From contig NZ_JAKRRY010000029.1 of NCBI RefSeq assembly GCF_026191675.1, positions 1 through 64,000 of the forward strand: a stretch of DNA of 64,000 bases, in the 5' to 3' direction. This document shows, one piece after another, positions 1 to 6,377 of the stretch (position 1 is the stretch's first letter; every line of letters begins with the position of its first letter). The stretch comes from Vibrio qingdaonensis. Its GTDB lineage: Bacteria; Pseudomonadota; Gammaproteobacteria; Enterobacterales; Vibrionaceae. The notes under the pieces were generated by a model, which worked only from the letters and a program-made list of their open reading frames with translations, did not search any database and was not told the DNA's origin. Position numbers and translations under genes: made by a program.

Positions 1-20
1 TCATCTGAGCGGTTTTTTTA
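1..20 (+). terminator. Probable right arm of a terminator cut by the window edge
   Basis: The window opens with a GC-containing stretch followed directly by seven T residues, the usual end of a rho-independent terminator. The left arm lies outside the window, so this cannot be confirmed. It would end the gene to the left, which in other vibrios is lpd. The rest of the stretch up to luxR shows nothing recognisable. Confidence 0.3.
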
Positions 21-87
21 TGCCTAAACGTTTATCGTGAGACGTTATGTCTGAATAATGCTTAGGCGACGATTTAACGAGCGAAGG

Positions 88-708
88 CTAGTGATTCGCT
101 TCGTTTTTATAGATACATACCATGTCCATATAGCAATCTGTTAAAGACTTAATGCCGTCACTATCCGTATTACGGTTAGCTTCAATGAACAGTGAATAAC
201 AAATGCCATGGAACAAACTAGTAAGATGTTTCGGATCATGGTGTGGGCACACTTCACCGCGCTCAACCGCTTTGATGAACATATTTTCAATCAATGCTTG
301 GCTGGTCTTGTTAGAAGAAATAAACAAAGGCCAAACTTCTTCGCGAGTAGATGTACTCCATTCGAACCATACTTTATTCCAATGACAATCTTCCATCACC
401 ATATCGACTACTTTATCTAAGATGTTCGTCAGGTTGTCTTTAATATCACTATCAAGGTCGATGGTGTTAGATAAGAAGTTAGAGTATTGACAGACGACGT
501 GATTGAGCACCTCATCGACAAGATCCTCTCGGGTTGGGAAGTAATTGAAGACAGTGGCGACAGAGACTTGAGCAATTTCTGCAATATCAGCGTGTCCGCC
601 ACGGCCGATGCCGCGTTTTGCAAATACTTCTAAGGCTATTTCCATCAACTGCAGTTTACGCTTCTGAGGAGATAGGCGAGTTCTTGGTCTTTTAACGATT
701 GAGTCCAT
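88..708 (-). CDS. luxR: LuxR/HapR/SmcR/OpaR-type quorum-sensing master regulator
   Basis: A 206-residue TetR-superfamily regulator. The N-terminal helix-turn-helix covers about residues 20-60 and contains IAEIAQVSVATVFNYFPTRE, the near-invariant DNA-binding helix of the Vibrio LuxR/HapR/SmcR/OpaR group; the length is typical. These proteins are the output of Vibrio quorum sensing, activating or repressing hundreds of genes at high cell density (luminescence, proteases, biofilm, competence). The neighbour hpt is the same as in V. cholerae (hapR next to hpt). The start is supported by an AAGGA ribosome site 7 bases upstream. The leader carries a sequence matching the Qrr sRNA target of luxR/hapR mRNAs, so post-transcriptional repression at low density is expected. 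The exact paralogue name depends on species. Confidence 0.95.
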   Translation of the reverse strand: MDSIVKRPRTRLSPQKRKLQLMEIALEVFAKRGIGRGGHADIAEIAQVSVATVFNYFPTREDLVDEVLNHVVCQYSNFLSNTIDLDSDIKDNLTNILDKVVDMVMEDCHWNKVWFEWSTSTREEVWPLFISSNKTSQALIENMFIKAVERGEVCPHHDPKHLTSLFHGICYSLFIEANRNTDSDGIKSLTDCYMDMVCIYKNEANH

Positions 709-715
709 TTGATTT

Positions 716-731
716 TCCTTGCCAACGTTGT
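716..731 (-). promoter_or_regulatory. luxR ribosome site and predicted Qrr sRNA pairing site
   Basis: Read on the minus strand, the leader just before the start is ACAACGTTGGC followed by AAGGA. The conserved loop of Vibrio Qrr sRNAs (GCCAACTGACGTTGT, from memory) is complementary to ACAACG plus TTGGC with a short bulge. That is the pairing arrangement known for hapR and luxR mRNAs. The pairing abuts the Shine-Dalgarno, so a bound Qrr would block translation. Confidence 0.7.
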
Positions 732-1011
732 ATGAGCATATGACGTTAAAAATGCTCAGATTATTGTGCCGAGTCAGTGGCCCCTATGCTGGGATGGTCG
801 TTTGGCATGACGACTACGCATCATGAATCAACCACTTTTCCATTTTGGAAATATACTGCTTAGCTTTTTCTATTGAGTGATAAGTGTAATGGTGCATATA
901 TCATTTGGTCAATGCCCATTCACTGATAATTATGATAATTAGTGGGTATTTACCTGCACATCACACTTTTATTGAAAGTGTAACAGTTTTTCAACAGGTT
1001 ACGTTAACAAG

Positions 1012-1041
1012 ACACACGGCTGGTTTAGACCAGTCGTGTGT
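1012..1041 (+). repeat. Strong 13-bp hairpin in the hpt leader
   Basis: ACACACGGCTGGT and ACCAGTCGTGTGT pair over 13 positions with one G-U pair around a 4-base loop, followed by TTTGT. It could end a short RNA transcribed from the intergenic region or attenuate hpt. The T tract is too weak to call it a clear terminator. Confidence 0.5.
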
Positions 1042-1226
1042 TTGTCGTATCAGGATGAGTGCTATTTTTATCGAAACACAGAAAGTGTTACCATACCGCC
1101 ACTTTAAGAGAGGCTCCTCTGCTTCAGAGTGGAGTTCATTTTATTCTGCTCCTAGGGTTTGATTTTGCTGAGTTCAAAGCGGTTAGAATCGCATCGTTTG
1201 AGTACACCACAATAATCGAGATCGAT

Positions 1227-1757
1227 ATGAAACATACTATTGAAGTGATGATTTCCGAGAAAGAAGTGCATGACCGCGTTCAAGTCTTGGGTAAAGAAAT
1301 TACTGAGCATTATAAAGGCAGCGAAGATTTGGTCATGGTTGGCCTGTTAAGAGGCTCATTTGTATTTATGGCTGATTTAGCCCGTGCGATTGATATTACA
1401 CACTCAGTGGACTTCATGACCGCGTCTAGCTACGGCAACACCATGGAAAGCTCTCGTGATGTTCGTATCTTGAAAGATCTTGATGACGACATCAAAGGTA
1501 AAGATGTCTTATTGGTTGAAGATATTATTGATACTGGTAATACCTTAACTAAGGTGAAAGAAATTTTGTCATTGCGTGAACCTAAGTCTATCCAGATTTG
1601 TACGTTGTTGGATAAGCCTTCTCGCCGTGAGGTCCCTGTTGATGTTAAGTGGATTGGCTTTGGCATTCCAGATGAGTTTGTGGTCGGTGTGGGTATTGAT
1701 TACGCACAGAAGTATCGCCACCTGCCTTACATTGGTAAAGTTGTTCCTCAGGAATAA
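1227..1757 (+). CDS. hpt: Hypoxanthine phosphoribosyltransferase
   Basis: Makes IMP (and GMP more weakly) from hypoxanthine or guanine and PRPP in purine salvage; cytoplasmic. The 176-residue protein starting at [10 protein letters not shown] has the family length. The PRPP-binding signature [14 protein letters not shown] is at about residues 94-107, and the substrate loop [12 protein letters not shown] lies near residue 40. The frame stays open upstream of this ATG, but the extra 56 residues are not part of the family. The pairing with a nearby can gene and yadGH matches enteric and vibrio gene order. A terminator follows the stop immediately. Confidence 0.95.
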   Translation: MKHTIEVMISEKEVHDRVQVLGKEITEHYKGSEDLVMVGLLRGSFVFMADLARAIDITHSVDFMTASSYGNTMESSRDVRILKDLDDDIKGKDVLLVEDIIDTGNTLTKVKEILSLREPKSIQICTLLDKPSRREVPVDVKWIGFGIPDEFVVGVGIDYAQKYRHLPYIGKVVPQE

Positions 1758-1763
1758 TAAAAA

Positions 1764-1798
1764 CGCCCGCTTCTTCTAGTTAAGAGTGGGCGATTTTT
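1764..1798 (+). terminator. Terminator between convergent hpt and can
   Basis: A 9-bp stem (1764-1772 with 1784-1792, including two G-U pairs) is followed by five T residues on the plus strand and preceded by an A run. It can therefore work in both directions for hpt and can. Confidence 0.75.
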
Positions 1799-1845
1799 AT
1801 TCTAGTGCAGAGGGGGGACGATCGTTCGAGTACTTGCCGTATGCT

Positions 1846-2505
1846 TTACTTCAGTATTCCGCTATTTAAAATTTTTGCCATGGCAGCTTGGTAGTTTACT
1901 TCGAGAGTTTCACGGCTTGAGCAGCGCACACCAAGATCTTGCAACTTGCCATCGCCAATACCGTATACCACGCCGTGGATTTCGGTCTCTTGTCCGCGTT
2001 CCCAAGCATTTTGCATCACGGTAGAGTTACCTAAGTTGTACACTTGCTCAGCCACATTGATTTCACAAAGCTTGTCGCCCCACATTTCACGAGGAAGTTC
2101 ACCAAGCCAGTTTCTGTGCTTAAGGTATAAATCACGGATATGCAGTAGCCAGTTGTTGATAAGACCAAGTTGTGGGTTGTCAATCGCGGCATTTACACCA
2201 CCGCAGCCATAGTGGCCACAAACAATGATATGTTTGACTTTCAATACGTCTACGGCGTATTGCACCACAGAGAGACAGTTAAGGTCAGTATGAATGACCT
2301 GGTTAGCAACGTTGCGGTGTACAAACAGTTCGCCAGAATAAAGGCCGGTGAGGCGCTCTGCGGGGACGCGACTATCTGAACAACCGATCCAAAGAAAGCC
2401 CGGGTTCTGACCTTCTTCCAGTTTGGCAAAATACGCTGGGCGCTCTGCTTTTATTTGCTCTGACCACTTTGAGTTATTTTCAAAGAGTTGTTTGATTTCT
2501 GGCAT
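1846..2505 (-). CDS. can: Beta-class (type II, allosteric) carbonic anhydrase
   Basis: Interconverts CO2 and bicarbonate in the cytoplasm, supplying bicarbonate for carboxylation and pH balance. The 219-residue protein has the zinc ligands C42, D44, H98 and C101 in the CSDSR and CGHYGCGG motifs. Trp39, Arg64 and Tyr181 fall exactly where the non-catalytic bicarbonate site lies in the allosteric beta enzymes of Haemophilus and E. coli, so bicarbonate-sensitive type II behaviour is predicted. It is divergent from a SulP transporter gene, a known genomic partner of carbonic anhydrases. The start at MPEIKQLFE agrees with family length. Confidence 0.95.
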   Translation of the reverse strand: MPEIKQLFENNSKWSEQIKAERPAYFAKLEEGQNPGFLWIGCSDSRVPAERLTGLYSGELFVHRNVANQVIHTDLNCLSVVQYAVDVLKVKHIIVCGHYGCGGVNAAIDNPQLGLINNWLLHIRDLYLKHRNWLGELPREMWGDKLCEINVAEQVYNLGNSTVMQNAWERGQETEIHGVVYGIGDGKLQDLGVRCSSRETLEVNYQAAMAKILNSGILK

Positions 2506-2740
2506 GGTTATTCCCTTAATTGATTCGAATTACTATACACAATGTTACAATTTGAATCCCGTAAAAATTACGTCAAAAAGCACTCATCTGACGTCTTCAT
2601 GTCGCTAAAATCAACCACTTATACACAAAGTAACATTTTGTATATGAGATATAACAATTGAATTAACCACTAACACTTCTTCATACACTATTACATTTGC
2701 TATCGTACGGCGGTTTTCGAGTGATTGAACAAGGATGGAT

Positions 2741-4408
2741 ATGCAGTTAACACATCGTTTTCGTGAAATAAGCCTCAAAGGCGACCTTTTTGGTGGTGTC
2801 ACTACCGCGATTATCTCCCTTCCTTTGGCGTTAGCATTTGGTGTTGCATCAGGAGCTGGTGCTGAAGCAGGGCTGTGGGGGGCAATCATGGTGGGGTTAT
2901 TTGCTTCACTATTTGGTGGCTCTTCAACACTCATTTCTGAGCCAACCGGTCCTATGACGGTAATTATGACCGCCGTTCTCACCAGTATGATGGCTAAGTA
3001 CCCTGAAACCGGGCTCGCCATGACGTTTACTGTGGTGATGATGGCAGGTGCATTTCAGATTCTATTAGGCACGCTTAAACTGGGTAAGTATGTGACGCTA
3101 ATGCCTTACAGTGTCGTCTCTGGTTTTATGTCTGGAATTGGGGTCATTCTTATTATTCTTCAGTTTGCGCCACTATTGGGGCAGGCAGCACCCGCTGGAG
3201 GCGTCGTTGGAACGCTGCAAGCAGTGCCGGATATTCTCAGTAATATGGATATCGCTGAGCTTTTCTTAGGTCTATTGACGCTGGCTATTTTGTTTTTATT
3301 CCCTAAGTCGTATCAAAAATACGTACCACCGCAACTGGTTGCTCTGGTGGCCGTGACGCTATTGTCGGTGCTGTTTTTTGATATGGACAGCATTCGTCGA
3401 ATCGGTGAAATTCCCGCAGGACTGCCAAGTATCGTGCTGCCACATATCAACGCCGATATGCTGACGACGATGGTGATTGATGCATTAGTGCTCGGCACAC
3501 TTGGGTGCATTGACACCTTGTTGACGGCCGTCATTGGCGACTCATTGACCAGGAAAGAGCACGATTCGGACAAAGAGTTACGTGGACAAGGGCTCGCGAA
3601 CTTAGTCGCGGGGCTCTTTGGCGCCTTACCTGGTGCAGGTGCAACAATGGGAACCGTCACCAATATTCAAGTTGGGGCGCGTTCGCCATTATCTGGGGTA
3701 GTTCGTGCATTCGTGTTGGCGCTTGTAGTATTGGTTGCGGGTGGACTAACAGAACCGATCCCGATGGCGGTATTAGCGGGTATTGCGGTATTCGTAGGCT
3801 TTAATATCTTAGATTGGAGCTTTATTCAGCGCGCCCATAAGGTCAGCATTCAAGGTATGGCCGTCATGTATGGGGTGATGTTATTAACGGTATTTGTCGA
3901 TCTTATTGTCGCGGTCGGGTTAGGGGTATTCATTTCTAATATCATCATTATTGAGCGTTTAAGCCGTGAACAGGCACGTCAAGTTAAGGCGATTAGTGAT
4001 GCCGATGAGGACGATGTACCGCTGACGCCCAATGAACGACGATTGCTTGATCAGGCCAATGGTAAAATATTGTTCTTTTATCTGTCAGGACCCATGATAT
4101 TTAGTGTCTCCAAAGCGATCTCTAGACAGCATTCTAGCATTGCCGATTACGAGGCGATGATCCTCGATTTAACGGACGTACCGATGATCGATGTGACGGT
4201 TGGTTTGGCGTTGGAGAACGCCATTAAAGATGCATTGGATGCGCATTGCCAGGTGTATTTATTGTGTCCGAATGCGCAGACCCAACAGCAGCTTGAAAAA
4301 TTCCACATCCTAGATTTAGTGCCAAACACTAATATGTACCCGTCGCGTGAATTAGCGTTAAGCGCCGCTTCAAATCAACTTGAACAAGACATTCAATTAA
4401 CGATGTAG
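2741..4408 (+). CDS. SulP-family anion transporter with STAS domain
   Basis: An inner-membrane anion carrier of the SulP (SLC26-like) family, 555 residues. A hydrophobic core with about 12-14 membrane segments fills residues 20-415. A cytoplasmic STAS domain follows at about 435-540 (KILFFYLSGPMIFSV, VMILDLTDVP-like stretch). Two ATGs lie six bases apart; the AAGGA at 2731-2735 overlaps the first (2735) and is correctly spaced for the second (2741), so the second is chosen. SulP members carry sulfate, bicarbonate or dicarboxylates, and substrate cannot be read directly. The divergent carbonic anhydrase gene favours bicarbonate; this is inference from context. Confidence 0.85.
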   Translation: MQLTHRFREISLKGDLFGGVTTAIISLPLALAFGVASGAGAEAGLWGAIMVGLFASLFGGSSTLISEPTGPMTVIMTAVLTSMMAKYPETGLAMTFTVVMMAGAFQILLGTLKLGKYVTLMPYSVVSGFMSGIGVILIILQFAPLLGQAAPAGGVVGTLQAVPDILSNMDIAELFLGLLTLAILFLFPKSYQKYVPPQLVALVAVTLLSVLFFDMDSIRRIGEIPAGLPSIVLPHINADMLTTMVIDALVLGTLGCIDTLLTAVIGDSLTRKEHDSDKELRGQGLANLVAGLFGALPGAGATMGTVTNIQVGARSPLSGVVRAFVLALVVLVAGGLTEPIPMAVLAGIAVFVGFNILDWSFIQRAHKVSIQGMAVMYGVMLLTVFVDLIVAVGLGVFISNIIIIERLSREQARQVKAISDADEDDVPLTPNERRLLDQANGKILFFYLSGPMIFSVSKAISRQHSSIADYEAMILDLTDVPMIDVTVGLALENAIKDALDAHCQVYLLCPNAQTQQQLEKFHILDLVPNTNMYPSRELALSAASNQLEQDIQLTM

Positions 4409-4453
4409 CAGAGCTCTATCGCAGATAAGTGCAATAAATAGCGGGAATTTAAT

Positions 4454-4499
4454 CATGATGTCGCTTTTACTATTGAAAATAGCCCAAAGCGACATCATG
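4454..4499 (+). repeat. 14-bp perfect inverted repeat with an inner stem (sulP-yadG gap)
   Basis: CATGATGTCGCTTT at 4454-4467 pairs perfectly with 4486-4499. The loop contains a further 5-bp stem, CTATT/AATAG. There is no T run, so it is not a classical terminator. It could end or protect the sulP transcript, or be a protein-binding dyad ahead of yadG. Confidence 0.6.
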
Positions 4500-4610
4500 T
4501 TGAGTGGTACAGTGTTTACTGGTGTTATTTATTATTCGATATAATCGGAAGTATCAAATTATAACTATTTGACGACCAATTATAGTATCTGACCACAATT
4601 GGTGCACAAC

Positions 4611-5534
4611 ATGTACGCATTAGAGATAGAACAGTTACGTAAAACCTATGCCGGCGGCTTTGAAGCGCTGAAAGGGGTGACTCTGACGGTTGAAAAGGGC
4701 GACTTTTATGCCTTGCTTGGCCCAAATGGGGCAGGAAAATCGACCACGATTGGTATCATCACTTCTTTGGTGAATAAAACCTCGGGCAAGGTAAAAGTCT
4801 TCGGCCATGACATTGATGAACAGCTGGAATTGGCAAAGCAGCAACTCGGGTTAGTGCCGCAGGAATTCAACTTTAATCCGTTTGAGACCGTGCAACAAAT
4901 CGTCTTACAGCAAGCGGGATATTACGGAGTGCCGCGTGATGTGGCAAAGCAGCGTGCCGAAAAGTACCTGACTCAGTTAGATTTATGGGAAAAACGTGAA
5001 GAGCGCGCAAGGAATTTATCAGGCGGCATGAAACGACGTCTGATGATAGCTCGAGCATTAATGCATGAACCTAAGCTGCTTATTCTTGATGAGCCGACTG
5101 CGGGTGTCGACATTGAGTTACGTCGCTCTATGTGGGACTTTCTTAAAGAAATTAATAAACAAGGTATTACGATTATTTTAACGACTCACTACTTAGAAGA
5201 AGCGGAGTTGTTGTGTCGTAATATCGGGATCATTCAACGTGGTGAGTTGATTGAAAATACTTCCATGAAGTCATTATTGAATAAGCTTCATGTCGAGACA
5301 TTTGTGCTCGATATTGAGACCAACCAAACGATCCCAGAGTTGTCGGGTGTAAACTCACAGCAAGTCGTCAATGGCTCTTTGGAAATCGAGCTAGATAAGA
5401 CACAAGGGCTTAATCATGTATTTGAGCAACTCAGTCGAGCTGATATCAAAGTGTTGTCCATGAGAAATAAAGCCAACCGATTGGAAGAGTTGTTTGTGTC
5501 TATTGTTCGCCAGCCAAAGCAAGGAGAGCAATAA
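4611..5534 (+). CDS. yadG: ABC exporter ATP-binding subunit YadG
   Basis: ATPase of an ABC-2-type exporter, 307 residues, partnered with the permease encoded next. Walker A is GPNGAGKS at residues 37-44, the signature is LSGGMKRRL, and the Walker B/D-loop is LLILDEPTAGVD; the switch His is in TTHYLEEAE. The first ATG with family-like sequence (MYALEIEQL) is chosen over a TTG four codons upstream. The hpt, can and yadGH neighbourhood is the same as in E. coli, where the cargo of YadGH is unknown. The gene ends one base before yadH starts, indicating coupled translation. Confidence 0.9.
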   Translation: MYALEIEQLRKTYAGGFEALKGVTLTVEKGDFYALLGPNGAGKSTTIGIITSLVNKTSGKVKVFGHDIDEQLELAKQQLGLVPQEFNFNPFETVQQIVLQQAGYYGVPRDVAKQRAEKYLTQLDLWEKREERARNLSGGMKRRLMIARALMHEPKLLILDEPTAGVDIELRRSMWDFLKEINKQGITIILTTHYLEEAELLCRNIGIIQRGELIENTSMKSLLNKLHVETFVLDIETNQTIPELSGVNSQQVVNGSLEIELDKTQGLNHVFEQLSRADIKVLSMRNKANRLEELFVSIVRQPKQGEQ

Positions 5535-5535
5535 T

Positions 5536-6306
5536 ATGTATTCAATTTATTGGACCGCATTTAAGAGCTTACTCACGAAAGAAATTAACCGTTTCACACG
5601 TATATGGGTACAAACACTCGTACCGCCAGCTATCACTATGACCTTGTACTTCATTATTTTTGGTAGCCTCATTGGCTCTCGAATTGGCGAAATGAACGGG
5701 TTTAGCTATATGGAATATATTGTTCCAGGCCTGATTATGATGTCGGTGATCACCAACTCTTATTCCAATGTGGCTTCTTCTTTTTTCAGCGCTAAGTTCC
5801 AGAAAAATATTGAAGAGTTGTTAGTAGCACCGGTGCCTAACTATGTGATAATCGCAGGGTTCGTGATGGGCGGTGTTGTGCGCGGTCTGTTGGTCGGCAC
5901 TATTGTCACCTTTGTTTCCCTGTTTTTTGTCGATCTGCAAGTGCAGCACTGGGGCATTATTATCGCGACGGTATTTTTGACATCGGTGGTGTTTGCTTTA
6001 GGCGGTTTGATTAATGCCGTGTTCGCAAAAACCTTCGATGATATTTCTATAATCCCAACGTTTATTTTGACACCGCTTACCTATCTAGGTGGGGTATTTT
6101 ATTCCATCAGCTTGTTGCCTGAGTTTTGGCAGGGCGTATCAAAAATCAATCCGATTGTTTATATGGTTAACGCCTTCCGCTATGGATTTTTAGGTGTTTC
6201 GGATGTCGGGATTGTGACCTCATTTAGCGTACTATTGGTGTTTATCGTGGTACTTTATGGGGTAGCACATCATCTAGTGACAAAAGGCATTGGCCTGAGA
6301 AGCTAG
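5536..6306 (+). CDS. yadH: ABC-2-type permease YadH
   Basis: Inner-membrane permease of the YadGH exporter, 256 residues with about six membrane segments, matching the E. coli length. The YIVPGLIMMSVITNSYSNVASS and ILTPLTYLGGVFYSI regions are typical of the ABC-2 fold, including a conserved PL near the penultimate helix. The ATG is one base after the yadG stop and is preceded by AAGGAG inside the end of yadG. The cargo is unknown. A strong terminator follows 20 bases after the stop. Confidence 0.9.
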   Translation: MYSIYWTAFKSLLTKEINRFTRIWVQTLVPPAITMTLYFIIFGSLIGSRIGEMNGFSYMEYIVPGLIMMSVITNSYSNVASSFFSAKFQKNIEELLVAPVPNYVIIAGFVMGGVVRGLLVGTIVTFVSLFFVDLQVQHWGIIIATVFLTSVVFALGGLINAVFAKTFDDISIIPTFILTPLTYLGGVFYSISLLPEFWQGVSKINPIVYMVNAFRYGFLGVSDVGIVTSFSVLLVFIVVLYGVAHHLVTKGIGLRS

Positions 6307-6323
6307 GCGTCAACGTGACAAGT

Positions 6324-6350
6324 AAAATGGTGGCATTAGCCACCATTTTT
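6324..6350 (+). terminator. Terminator after yadH, just upstream of glnE
   Basis: AAAATGGTGGC and GCCACCATTTT form an 11-bp perfect stem with an ATTA loop and a T-rich tail. It sits only about 28 bases before the glnE ATG. Confidence 0.85.
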
Positions 6351-6377
6351 GTTTTTGAGTCGAGACAAGGACGACGA

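Larger units (their letters stand above)
709..1226. other. luxR-hpt divergent intergenic region
   Basis: About 520 bases separate two divergent genes. It holds the luxR leader; an AT-rich imperfect dyad at 915-946 (CACTGATAATTAT facing ATAATTAGTG), where a LuxR-family autoregulatory site would be expected; a 13-bp hairpin at 1012-1041; and a second hairpin at 1114-1134 (CTCCTCTG / CAGAGTGGAG, one bulge) in the hpt leader. Open frames here are short and lack family features, so no protein gene is called. Confidence 0.5.

Noticed and set aside
905-1162. Short frame in the luxR-hpt gap
   Set aside because: It spans both hairpins, has no ribosome site and resembles no known protein; the region reads better as leader sequence.
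2617-2625. TTATACACA resembling a DnaA box between can and sulP
   Set aside because: It is a single one-mismatch copy in AT-rich DNA without clustering; expected by chance.
2611-3021. Minus-strand frame over the start of sulP
   Set aside because: It overlaps the well-supported SulP N-terminus and shows low-complexity Ala/Pro/Ser sequence typical of a shadow.
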